Below are positions 1 through 8,565 of a stretch of 63,193 nucleotides of DNA, piece by piece (the first letter of the stretch is position 1; each line of letters begins with the position of its first letter). The position numbers and the translations under genes were made by a program. This DNA comes from Phycisphaerales bacterium UBA2421 (lineage in GTDB: Bacteria; Planctomycetota; Phycisphaerae; Tepidisphaerales; Tepidisphaeraceae): the NCBI GenBank assembly GCA_002343075.1, contig DDRH01000045.1, positions 1 to 63,193 on the forward strand, given 5' to 3'. Below the pieces are notes generated by a model. That model saw only the letters and a program-made list of their open reading frames with translations, was not told the DNA's origin and made no database searches.

Positions 1-1
1 C

Positions 2-3000
2 CTCTCCGTCACCATCGACGATGTCGGCCTGCATTACAAAACCGCCCCTCAGCATGTTTACTACCAGTTCAATCAGCCTGTCACCGGCGAATTCACCGCC
101 GACGATATCGTCATCGATCACCTCACCACCAACACCACCGTCGACCGCGCGGCGATGAGCCTCGCATACGACAGCGGCGACGAGATGTATGAGCTTTCAT
201 TCCCCGGCCACTCCAACCAGGGCGTCAGCGGGATGATCCCCGACGGCAACTTCGATTCGATCATCAGCGAACTCGGCGTGCCCGGCATGATCAGCGAGCA
301 CCGCTTCAGCTTCTTCTTCCTCATCGCCGACGCCGACCGCGACCGCGCCGTCAGCCTCAACGACAACACCGCGCTCGAAGCCAATCTCTTCCAGTCAAAC
401 AAGAAATTTCATCAGGGCGATTTTAACCTCGACGGAACAGTCGATCTCGCCGACTGGACGATTCTGCAAGCCAACTTCGGCCGGCAAATGCCCGCGCCGC
501 TCTCAGAAGCCAACACGATGCAGGCTGCGGCGCTGTCAAGCTCGGCAACCCGGCTGACATGGACAGCGCCCAGCACTGGCACACCCGACGGCTACCGCAT
601 CTTCCGCAGCTTGGACGGCAGCAACTTCTCGCTGCTGGAGGAAGTGAATAACTCAACGCATTCACACGACGACCCGGGCCTTAATGATGGCACCAAGTAT
701 TGGTACCGCGTGCGGCCATTCACCAACGCTCACGGCAACGGCGCGACCACGAACAAACATAGCGCGGTGACGGTGCTGCCGCCGCCGTCGATCACTTCGA
801 TTACGAGCATTTCGGACAGCGAGGTGCAATTGTATTGGAGCGACTCGAGTCAGAGTTCAGCGGAATACGTCATTGAGGCGCGGCCGGTCGGTACCAGCGC
901 GTTTAATCTCGTCGCCACAGTTGTACGCGGGCTGACATCCACCACGATTGACGGCTTGGAAGGCGGCGTGACGTATGAGTTTCGAATGATGAGCCGTAAT
1001 AGCTTCATCCCTTCCAGCTACACAGTGAATTCAACGGTCACAACGCCCGCCGGCGTACCGCTTGCTCCGTCGGACCTGCAAGCAACAAGTCTCGCACCCG
1101 GCCAAGTGCAACTCAATTGGACGAACAACTCGCGTACAGCCACCTCGATCCTCGTGCAGCAGCTGGAGCCTGCGGTAACAGGGTGGGAAACAGTGGCAAC
1201 CCTCGGCAATACAGTTACGAACTATTCGTTAAACAGCGTCGAACAAGGAACAGCTTTTCGCTATCGCACAATCACGCAGAATCTTGTCGGGACTTCGTTG
1301 CCGACCGGATACGTCGAGTTGGCATCAAGCTACGGGCCCCCTGCACCGCCAACGCAGCTTGAGCTTACACTGGGAAACCGTGGGATCTGGCTCCAATGGA
1401 TTGATAACTCAAATAATGAATTCGGCTTTAGTGTCGAAGAACGAACCGAACTAGGAACGTTTCAAACGATCGGCCATGTGCCCAGAAATGAAACTGAGTT
1501 CTTCGCGGACGCGAGTTTGGCGGGCACTCGCCGAGCATTTAGAGTGGTAGCATTCAATCCACACAGCGATGCCGTGAGTGAAGAATCTCAGTTTGCGCCA
1601 AAACACTGGGGCCTGGGTGGTGCCGATGGAACGTTCGGAGACGCTGGCGCCGTTAGTTTAGCAACTTCAACGGCACCTGGATTATCTTCATTGTGGCGTG
1701 ACGCCCAAGGTAGCCAGGACGTCGCAGTACGCCCGGATGGTCGCATCGTCACGATGGGCATCGGAGTCCTACCGGGCGCATCGGGTGTGCAGTTGTTACT
1801 GACCCAGCATCTTCCAAACGGGGATCTCGATGAAACTTTTGGTGCTGGGGGTCATTCTAGCGTCGGCGCAATCTCAGTCCCGGGCGGCAATTACTGGCGC
1901 GCTTCCATTTTCTTAAGAGTGCTTGAGAATGGGAAACTGCTTGTCGGAGCGGATCACTTGTACCAGTTCAATGCCAATGGGTCGCTCGACACATCGTTCG
2001 GCACTTCCGGCGTGCTCTCCGGAGAAAGTATGGGAGGGCAATTCGCAACACCGATGAACTCATCAAGAGTGTATGACGCTATCCAGTCGAGCGATGGTCA
2101 AATTTATCTGCTTCTGTGGGGCCAGATTCAGCAGACAGTACTCGACCATCATCTGTTCGGTTTTCCTGGTCTTCCACCCCAATTGATCCAAGTCAGCACC
2201 CCCGTTTTCGGAATTGCGAGAATCGACTCGTTTGGTCACGCTGACCCCTCCTTTGGTACGGCGGGGATTGCAGCAGCACTCGTCTCCGCACCCAACAATC
2301 CCTATGGCGATCCAAACTATAGAGTCCGGTTTCTAAGTCAGCCTGCAGATGGCTATCGAGTTCCGGCGCGGCTTTACGCGGACACCAACGGTAGGATCAT
2401 TGTGACAGGTACAACCTTCGTCGAAAACAATTTTGGTGCGTTCCGAGTCCTCGATTCCGGGGAGATTGATTCAAGCTTTGCGCCGGCTGGACACATAAAC
2501 GTGCCGATACCTTCAGGTTTGCTCATGTACGGCGATGGTCACCGAACTATCAGCTTGCCGAATCGAAATGAAAATGCTCCGGTGTTTCTAGTCACCGGAC
2601 TGGGCTCCGGTCCCGGCCATCAGTTTCCGATTCTGGCAGTGGTCGATCGCGACGGCCTGCGAGACACGGTTGAACTTACAGAACTACGAGATCTAAAGTT
2701 GCTAGGGGCCGTTTCGGATGGGCTTGGCGGATGGTTGGTCTATGCGCAAGTAGGCGATCATGACTTCAATACGAAGACCATCGAGTTTCGGATTTCTCCA
2801 TCGTTACAGGCCGACGCCAGCTACTTTGCGACAACTGCACAATACGCCAATTTCGACATCCTTGGCGACACATACACAGCCATCTCAGCCTTCACCGAGG
2901 AGCAAGATGGCGTTGCATTTGCGATCACTAGGAGGAGCACGGGTTCCTATCTAGCTCGTTTTGATGTTGGAACACGAGACCTAGGGGCCCATCGCACCGG

Positions 3001-4942
3001 CGGGCGCTTCGGCGTTCCGGTGGACGATGCCGACGAAGATGATCCAAACAAGTACCTCATCCTCACCAACAACGACGCGGAAGAATCCGTCGGCGATGAC
3101 GGCTTGGACTTCGCCGACACGACCGCGGAGATTCCGGAAGGTTCGCTTTACCCGGTAGACGACGACCTCGCCCGCATTACGCTCAAACGCCTCGGCCCGC
3201 TAGGTGGCTCCGGCACATACAGCGTTGAAGTTTCCAACCCCGCGGCGGTTCGCCTGTTCAAGTCCGACGGCACCGTGTTGGGTAATCTGACGCTCGATCT
3301 GGCGTTGCCCGCTGGCAACACATACCTGGCCGATTTGGCAACAAAAGACGTGGAGGTGTGGGTTGAAGGTCTGCTGCCCGACAGCAACCTGCGCCTTTCG
3401 CTGGTGCAGCGAGATGAGGACGACGAGGAAGTATCGCGGGATGATGTGCATTTAACTGTTGCCAATCTATCACTTCAAGGATCATCTGATCAGCCGATAC
3501 CTTTTGTCACTCGAACGACGATTTCGGATTTGATGCGCGCTGTTCAAGATCGCGAAACAACACTTGATCCCGAATGGCAGGCTCCGTGGTCCGAGCCAGA
3601 AGAAAGTGCAAAGTTCCGTGTTCGCCTCGACGGTCGCGGAATGTTGTCTGAGACGGAGATTTCGTTCATTTCTGAAGATCAACCCGCTGATGCCCGCAAC
3701 ATGACGTTGAGTGGTAGCAGTGATTTCCTCACTACAACAGATTTCAACGTCATGTATCGAGGCACTTGGCCCGATACGATTCTCTCGAATTATGCAGTTG
3801 ATCGCGTTCGAGCGGAACTAGGCGTGACCCCGTTTCACAATGCAGGGCTGCTTGTGAAAATTGAGACTGCGGATGACATTGTTCGTCAAGTGATTAAGCC
3901 GACCTACACGCTGTCTGATGTTCTTGCCGACGGAAGAATCGACGTCGCCGAGGTTCAAGACGTTGAATTGACGGACGCCGAAATTCGGATGGTCCTTACA
4001 CAAAGTGCTAATGGGCATTATTGGACTGCGGCGAACTTGGATGATCATCAGAAGCAAAGGGCTGATGAGAACTACCCAGCCTTCCAAAATCCCGCGCTCC
4101 GCTACGCATTTCGTGCGTACGACGCAAATCTTGCTCAATGCAGATTTATCTTGACATTCCAGCAACCGGAAGCGCAAGCTTACATTACAGAGACTTATCA
4201 ACTACTTCGCGGGGCTAACCCTATTCACTACGTCGGAGAAACGGGTTTCGCAATTGGCAGCGGGTACGAACCGGTGCTCGGGACCGAGGTCAGCAGGTTC
4301 GGTAAAGCTGGTGAATTGGTTCTTTACCTCACTTTGCTAAAGGGAATACAGTGGGCATTGAACACGACGCGTGGGATGGCGATGACGCCGCTTGCCAATG
4401 GCGCGAACACGGCCGCGCCAGCCGATGTGATTTTCCGTTTTCCAAACGGGGGACGGTGCCATGTTGCTGCTGGTCAGCGATTTACTCCTGAGGAAGCTGC
4501 CGCCGCGTTTGATGCTGCGGCGGCCGGGCAGCAAGTTACGCTAGGAAAGATTGATATTGCTCTAGGAATGTACGAGCACCCGATGCCGGGAAATCTTGAG
4601 GCGTTTGCGCAGTTAGTTCGAGCCACGCATTCGCGTCAATGGGAACAGGTGGGCTTTTACTCCAAAGATGAGTTTTTGGGATGGGATGACGTCTTCGGTC
4701 GAGTTGTGAATGCTACAATTGCAAGGGGCGGAAAGATTCGTTTCGATCTCGACGGCGTAAACGTACCGCAGGCTTTAGCCGGCGATCATACGGTTTGGGT
4801 AGGTCGCTACACCTCATGGGAATTACAGCACATTCGGCGTCCAAGTTGGTTCGAGCACACTGTGTTTTACGAGAATGGACAGGTTCTAACACCGCAACAG
4901 GTTGCAGCGAAAGGAATTCAAACATGGACACCGCCAGAGTAG
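2..4942 (+). CDS. Giant multidomain surface protein with exchanged C-terminal tip (5' end outside window)
   Basis: The frame is open from base 2 with no start, so the N-terminus lies outside the window; 1646 codons are visible. In order: an Ig-like planctomycete segment (to about 320), a dockerin-like pair of calcium loops (about 320-480, with DADRDRAVS and GDFNLDGTVDLADW), four fibronectin-III-like domains (about 490-1590), delta-60 repeats predicting a beta-propeller (about 1690-2990, units such as NGSLDTSFGTSGV), a core linker (about 3000-3480) and a C-terminal tip (about 3480-4942). The last 100 residues (GFYSKDEFLGWDD, GRYTSWELQHIRR) form a compact module like those ending Rhs/CDI toxins, but I cannot name its family. 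The tip and the delta-60 part are visibly poorer in GC than the core. The protein is probably exported and displayed. The toxin role is inference; the domain order is seen. Confidence 0.8.
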   Translation, partial: LSVTIDDVGLHYKTAPQHVYYQFNQPVTGEFTADDIVIDHLTTNTTVDRAAMSLAYDSGDEMYELSFPGHSNQGVSGMIPDGNFDSIISELGVPGMISEHRFSFFFLIADADRDRAVSLNDNTALEANLFQSNKKFHQGDFNLDGTVDLADWTILQANFGRQMPAPLSEANTMQAAALSSSATRLTWTAPSTGTPDGYRIFRSLDGSNFSLLEEVNNSTHSHDDPGLNDGTKYWYRVRPFTNAHGNGATTNKHSAVTVLPPPSITSITSISDSEVQLYWSDSSQSSAEYVIEARPVGTSAFNLVATVVRGLTSTTIDGLEGGVTYEFRMMSRNSFIPSSYTVNSTVTTPAGVPLAPSDLQATSLAPGQVQLNWTNNSRTATSILVQQLEPAVTGWETVATLGNTVTNYSLNSVEQGTAFRYRTITQNLVGTSLPTGYVELASSYGPPAPPTQLELTLGNRGIWLQWIDNSNNEFGFSVEERTELGTFQTIGHVPRNETEFFADASLAGTRRAFRVVAFNPHSDAVSEESQFAPKHWGLGGADGTFGDAGAVSLATSTAPGLSSLWRDAQGSQDVAVRPDGRIVTMGIGVLPGASGVQLLLTQHLPNGDLDETFGAGGHSSVGAISVPGGNYWRASIFLRVLENGKLLVGADHLYQFNANGSLDTSFGTSGVLSGESMGGQFATPMNSSRVYDAIQSSDGQIYLLLWGQIQQTVLDHHLFGFPGLPPQLIQVSTPVFGIARIDSFGHADPSFGTAGIAAALVSAPNNPYGDPNYRVRFLSQPADGYRVPARLYADTNGRIIVTGTTFVENNFGAFRVLDSGEIDSSFAPAGHINVPIPSGLLMYGDGHRTISLPNRNENAPVFLVTGLGSGPGHQFPILAVVDRDGLRDTVELTELRDLKLLGAVSDGLGGWLVYAQVGDHDFNTKTIEFRISPSLQADASYFATTAQYANFDILGDTYTAISAFTEEQDGVAFAITRRSTGSYLARFDVGTRDLGAHRTGGRFGVPVDDADEDDPNKYLILTNNDAEESVGDDGLDFADTTAEIPEGSLYPVDDDLARITLKRLGPLGGSGTYSVEVSNPAAVRLFKSDGTVLGNLTLDLALPAGNTYLADLATKDVEVWVEGLLPDSNLRLSLVQRDEDDEEVSRDDVHLTVANLSLQGSSDQPIPFVTRTTISDLMRAVQDRETTLDPEWQAPWSEPEESAKFRVRLDGRGMLSETEISFISEDQPADARNMTLSGSSDFLTTTDFNVMYRGTWPDTILSNYAVDRVRAELGVTPFHNAGLLVKIETADDIVRQVIKPTYTLSDVLADGRIDVAEVQDVELTDAEIRMVLTQSANGHYWTAANLDDHQKQRADENYPAFQNPALRYAFRAYDANLAQCRFILTFQQPEAQAYITETYQLLRGANPIHYVGETGFAIGSGYEPVLGTEVSRFGKAGELVLYLTLLKGIQWALNTTRGMAMTPLANGANTAAPADVIFRFPNGGRCHVAAGQRFTPEEAAAAFDAAAAGQQVTLGKIDIALGMYEHPMPGNLEAFAQLVRATHSRQWEQVGFYSKDEFLGWDDVFGRVVNATIARGGKIRFDLDGVNVPQALAGDHTVWVGRYTSWELQHIRRPSWFEHTVFYENGQVLTPQQVAAKGIQTWTPPE
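3059..3103 (+). repeat. Core junction sequence, copy A (in the intact gene)
   Basis: These 45 bases encode ILTNNDAEESVGDDG in the frame of the giant surface gene. A second copy at 8271-8315 matches at 38 of 45 positions by my count and encodes ILTSNDAEESVGDGG. In copy A the sequence runs on into the tip; in the second copy it runs on into an RTX tail. This marks the place where the C-terminus has been exchanged. Confidence 0.8.
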
Positions 4943-5319
4943 CGAATCCAACGACCGAGAGCTTCGAACTCGTGCACCAAGTCGGCAAAGCGGGGTACTT
5001 TATACGAATTGGGGCGACTGTGTGCGAGCGTCGCGACGACGGCGTTTCTGTAACATTCAGTGCGACGGTTGACTCAACGACTAGGGCGGGGGTCGTATTT
5101 GGAATCGAGTTTGCGTGGGAGCGGATCGGTCGGGAAAGCACTAAACTGCGGGGGGGGTTGATTGTGGATGTGACTTCTGTCGAGAGCGTTCCAATCGATA
5201 CGACGTTACCTATCGTCGCGTATGGAGCGTCGCAACTTATCTTCAAGATTTTTGATCGCCGAAATCAACGAGCAGCGCGATTCGAGCCGGAGCGAACGGG
5301 CTTCTTCTTTCCTAGATAA
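4924..5319 (+). CDS. Small protein with EF-G domain IV-like pattern, candidate immunity protein
   Basis: The ATG at 4924 lies inside the last codons of the giant surface gene, in another frame, giving a 19-base overlap and a 131-residue protein. Such overlap is typical of toxin-immunity pairs. The segment GKAGYFIRIGATV, then GGLIVDVTSV and PIDTTLPIVAYGASQLIFK, recalls the fold pattern of elongation factor G domain IV (glycine-rich start, GxxVxV strand, VD-A-A helix). It lacks any GTPase domain, signal peptide or membrane segment, so it should be cytosolic. I infer from position that it neutralises or chaperones the tip encoded just upstream. The EF-G resemblance is by eye and may be coincidental. 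Confidence 0.55.
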   Translation: MDTARVANPTTESFELVHQVGKAGYFIRIGATVCERRDDGVSVTFSATVDSTTRAGVVFGIEFAWERIGRESTKLRGGLIVDVTSVESVPIDTTLPIVAYGASQLIFKIFDRRNQRAARFEPERTGFFFPR

Positions 5320-5378
5320 CGTCGTGATAATGCTCCTTCGCTCGCGGCTGGTCACATTTCGCAAGCTCAACGTGACGC

Positions 5379-5732
5379 GTGGCACGACGTTCACGCCGGA
5401 GCACGAGCGTACCGGTTGACACCGCTCGTGTGCAGATAGGCAACGAGCGTTTGGGATTTGATGAGCAGTCCCGCGTGTTGCAAAATGCGATCTTCACGCC
5501 CCACGCCGCGTTTTGGACAGACGCGTCCGGCGCGATGGCGAATTGGGTGGCACCGATCAAGTCAGTCATTCCTGGTGCCTCACCGTTCTTGACCGTTGTC
5601 CCTGACGGAAACATTGGAGTCGCGGCAGACCGCATACAGTGGTACTCAGATAATCTGAGGCCTGCGTTTTCGACCTGGGAAGCGGGCGTGACGGCAATTG
5701 ATGTAGACATCTTGTTGCGAGGTGGCTACTGA
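5379..5732 (+). pseudogene. Uncharacterised small ORF, probably the 3' part of a frameshifted gene
   Basis: A GTG at 5379 opens 117 codons ending at 5732. No domain is recognised. The protein-like part starts near VPVDTARVQIGN. In the +2 frame, just before a stop at 5417-5419, sits TRGTTFTPEHERTG, which reads naturally into it. One frameshift near 5410 would therefore join the two. That makes this more likely the back half of a broken gene than an intact one. It sits between the candidate immunity gene and a membrane/lipoprotein gene, and may be a relic of an older tip or partner. Confidence 0.4.
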
Positions 5733-5752
5733 GATTCATCAGCAAGATTTGC

Positions 5753-6307
5753 TTGCTTTTGACTTTGCCCTTCGTCGGAGGTTGCGTGTTACTCCTCATT
5801 ATGTGGCTCGTTATGTCGCCACCTACTCAAGTCAAGGTCGATATGCTCGGCCCAACCGCCAGCCTTGACGGGTTGACTTGGACGGAGCTCTCGCCCGGAG
5901 GCGAAATTTTGACCGCACACTCCAGTCGACCGACTTCGCTTCGCGTTCGCCTTCCGGGCGGTGTCGAGATTGTGGAGCAGATTCCCGTGCTGTCCGTCAG
6001 CAGCAAGCGCGGCGTCGTCACAGACGTCAAATTTGGGCTGAGTACAAAGTCTGGCGAGTTCGGGGAAGTGTTGCAGCTCGTCCGCGACCGCATTGATGCC
6101 TGGGGCGTTGGCCAAGACGAAGTGTTCAGTAGGAAACTTGACGCAATTGCCGAACGTGGCGTGCGTGGGTACGACCCGCGCTGGGTACGACGCAAGATTG
6201 CCGAGGATGTTAACGTAGCGGTGATATTCCGCTCGACCGGACCATCGCGGTGGTACGCCAGCATCACATTGGAAGCCACGATCGAGGGCCGTCGGAAGAT
6301 TCCGTAG
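5753..6307 (+). CDS. Small membrane or lipoprotein, paralogue of the gene at 7544; candidate immunity protein
   Basis: The only canonical start I find is TTG at 5753. The frame is open further upstream through basic residues (RFISK), so the true start may be a few codons earlier. A hydrophobic N-terminus contains a lipobox-like VGGC and a further membrane-like stretch. The rest (about 160 residues) shares an ordered pattern with the protein at 7544: a strand V-V-LP-G (VRVRLPGG here, VEVELPDG there), a G-xx-VxF/M strand, and an amphipathic helix ending in W-G/R-V (DAWGV here, EDWRV there). The two follow the two tips of the locus, which suggests they are partners or immunity proteins for those tips (inference). 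No enzyme motif is visible. Confidence 0.6.
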   Translation: MLLTLPFVGGCVLLLIMWLVMSPPTQVKVDMLGPTASLDGLTWTELSPGGEILTAHSSRPTSLRVRLPGGVEIVEQIPVLSVSSKRGVVTDVKFGLSTKSGEFGEVLQLVRDRIDAWGVGQDEVFSRKLDAIAERGVRGYDPRWVRRKIAEDVNVAVIFRSTGPSRWYASITLEATIEGRRKIP

Positions 6308-6312
6308 CCAAA

Positions 6313-6447
6313 ATGCGCGACGACCTGCTGCTGGGCCGCGGCGGCAGCAAAGACCGCCTCGACGGCGGCCCTGGCAACGACACCGCGACCGCGGACACGC
6401 TGGGTAGCGTGGTTGATCTGCTCATCGATGTCGAAACGGTCACCTGA
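6313..6447 (+). pseudogene. Detached RTX tail fragment, copy B
   Basis: This encodes a 44-residue piece, DDLLLGRGGSKDRLDGG followed by a tail ending LLIDVETVT. It is the C-terminal end of an RTX-type (GGxGxDxL-like) surface protein, without any upstream part. By my count it matches copy C (8313-8444) at about 115 of 132 positions. An ATG at 6313 happens to open it, but no ribosome binding site or export signal supports independent expression. I read it as a displaced C-terminus of the giant surface protein. Confidence 0.7.
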
Positions 6448-6502
6448 TCGCCCCAGACAGCGGTAGAAAGGAATGAAATGTGCGAACTTTCAGATCAACT
6501 AA

Positions 6503-7525
6503 CCGCGTCCCTGTATCCGTCCTCGGGGTAAAGGTCCGTTCACACTTACTTCAACGCCAATTCCGGGTGTACCCACTGGCGGACCGGGACAGATCGCAGT
6601 CGAAGCGTTCCGCGGCCCGGATCAGGCGCAGCGTGCCGCTGACGCCAATCCGGTGGCGCATGGAATTGCTTCTACAATCGTCTACGTGCATGCGCCTGGT
6701 CAACCGCCCAATCCTGAGCTGACGGAAGCGGTTCGGCTGGTTAAGAAGGATCACCCAAACATCAATTACGGTGTTGCGATGAACCGTCGCATCACTGAGC
6801 TATACGCAAAGCTATACAATCGCTCGCCCGATTGGGCCAAATGGTCAGGTATGGCTGCCTTGGCGTCTAACGTAGTCGGCGTAGGCATGATTGCCTCGCA
6901 GCAGGTTAATCCACATGGGCTGGCCGAAGCGCTTTTTAAGGGAATCGCTGCGAAGCGAAACGCGCCAGGCTTCTCATTTCAGAGCATGTTTAATTTTCTC
7001 GGGACAGGTAATTGGTTGGTGTACGAAGATTTGTATCACCAGTTGATGGCGTATCGCGATGGCGGCATCGACAGGATTGTGCAACTTGCGATGAACGGGA
7101 TGATTGATGGTGATCAAAGAGATGGTTTTATCCAAATTGACCAAGGTCGACTGGCTGGCGCGCAGGGCCTAACCGAGATTTGGGATGGCAATCAAGCATT
7201 GCTTCAGTTCGAACAGGAAGAAACGCTTCAGAACGTCGTGTATGATCTTGACCGTCAATTCTGGACTGCATTTTCCTCGATCTTCGGCACAATCATGGCT
7301 TCTCCGATACCCGGGCACAATCAAGCGTTCACCGGTTTCGTGCAGCCGCACTTGCCAGCTGGTACAATGCCTGACCTCGGCGAGTTCGGCCACAGATGGG
7401 ATTGGATTGCCGATGAGACCACTCCAGTTGCACAGCGCAATGGCCAATTCCAATTTTTTCGCGCTTGGGCTGCGAACAACAACAATATCGACGTTCAAAG
7501 GTTGCTGACAATCGGATACCTCTGA
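6503..7525 (+). pseudogene. Headless second C-terminal tip (orphan tip), DUF2515-like
   Basis: The frame is open from 6503, just after an in-frame TAA, to a stop at 7523-7525. GTG at 6653 is the first start codon, but the protein-like sequence begins about 30 codons earlier (GVPTGGPGQIAVEAFRGP), so no start lies at the natural beginning. A mostly helical domain of about 250 residues follows, with NWLVYEDLYHQLMAYRDGG and FEQEETLQNVVYD, an arrangement that recalls DUF2515-type proteins by eye. It has no signal peptide and no core sequence in front. It fits an orphan tip: a C-terminal domain left behind when another replaced it. It may be silent, or active only after recombination onto a core. 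Confidence 0.6.
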
Positions 7526-7543
7526 TTCTCGTTGAGGGCTTGC

Positions 7544-8254
7544 ATGTATATCGTCGCCACTTTGATCCTCTCGTTCGGCTGTATTGGCTGCGGACCGGTT
7601 GAAATCGAAAAACCGCAGGCAACGCAACCAACTGCCGGTCAGAGCCACTTCGTGCGTGTTCGTATAGCGCGCCCGTTTTCTGAAGTGGTGGGCCTGAAAG
7701 GAAATGGGATCGATGGGTTTCTTAGAGGAAGTTCGGGTTACAGCTGGCGCAAAGTGGAAGTTGAGTTGCCAGATGGTGCACGCTATCAAACAAGTGCATT
7801 CAAGACCAACACACATGAGATGAACGGTCGGATCGCGTCAGTGCGAATGCTGCTGAACGATAAATCCGAGCCGCTTGCCGATGCGATAAAGCGCATCGAA
7901 CAATTACTCGAAGATTGGAGAGTGCAACCGCCACCTGAACTTTCGGCGATGATTCAGTACATGCGAGATTCGGTGCCGACACAAGGCCAGCTTTGGGCGC
8001 GGCTGGAGTCCGTCGATGGGAAACCACCCGCAACTTCAATTGACCTTAACACTGGACCGATAGGCCGGGCATACTTTCCAACAATGTTTAAACGCATAAA
8101 GTTTCCGGGTGTCGCCAACTTGGATATCGAAGTTCGTCATGTCGTCACGAAAGGCGATCGATATTTCGTCAGCGCAACATTCAGCGCGTGGGACAAGAAA
8201 TGGGATGAACCCTCAACGCAGCCGGCCACCACACAACCAGCCGTCGACGAATAA
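7544..8254 (+). CDS. Lipoprotein paired with the orphan tip; candidate immunity protein
   Basis: The ATG at 7544 is preceded by GAGGG at a good distance. The N-terminus MYIVATLILSFGCIGC is a lipoprotein signal with a lipobox ending at Cys16; the mature protein is about 220 residues. The middle (VEVELPDGARYQ, then GRIASVRMLL, then a helix ending EDWRV) matches the pattern of the protein at 5753. The C-terminus is rich in Thr, Gln and Pro (QPATTQPA). It starts 18 bases after the orphan tip ends, so the two were probably co-transcribed. An anchored immunity or chaperone role is inferred from position; no enzymatic motif is visible. Confidence 0.65.
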   Translation: MYIVATLILSFGCIGCGPVEIEKPQATQPTAGQSHFVRVRIARPFSEVVGLKGNGIDGFLRGSSGYSWRKVEVELPDGARYQTSAFKTNTHEMNGRIASVRMLLNDKSEPLADAIKRIEQLLEDWRVQPPPELSAMIQYMRDSVPTQGQLWARLESVDGKPPATSIDLNTGPIGRAYFPTMFKRIKFPGVANLDIEVRHVVTKGDRYFVSATFSAWDKKWDEPSTQPATTQPAVDE

Positions 8255-8270
8255 TGTTGTGGGTCATGCA

Positions 8271-8444
8271 ATCCTTACCAGCAACGACGCCGAAGAGTCG
8301 GTCGGCGACGGCGGCGACGACCTGCTCCTCGGTCGCGGCGGCAGCAAAGACCGCCTCGACGGCGGTCCGGGCAACGATACCGCGACCGCGGACACGCTCG
8401 GCAGCGTGATTGATCTGGTGATTGATGTGGAGGCGGTCAGTTGA
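8271..8444 (+). pseudogene. Detached core junction plus RTX tail, copy C
   Basis: This headless piece encodes ILTSNDAEESVGDGG directly joined to DDLLLGRGGSKDRLDGG and a tail ending LVIDVEAVS. Its first 45 bases are the second copy of the junction sequence at 3059-3103, and the rest matches copy B at 6313-6447. It therefore preserves the likely original join of core and RTX tail. Recombination between the two junction copies would remove 5212 bases and rebuild an in-frame core-RTX protein. No start codon or ribosome site suggests it is expressed alone. Confidence 0.75.
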
Positions 8445-8565
8445 AGATCAGATTGAATGCAATCACAGGCAAGAGAGTCTGCCTGATCTTATGCCATTGC
8501 AGGCCGGGAGGTTTGCAGACAGTTCCTTCTGAGCTGTCCACTGCCGCTTGTCCACTACCCGCCTC

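Noticed and set aside
1690..2990. Lower-GC delta-60 section of the giant gene as a separate mobile island
   Set aside because: It is in frame with the domains on both sides and has no terminal repeats or integrase, so it is better seen as a domain of the same protein.
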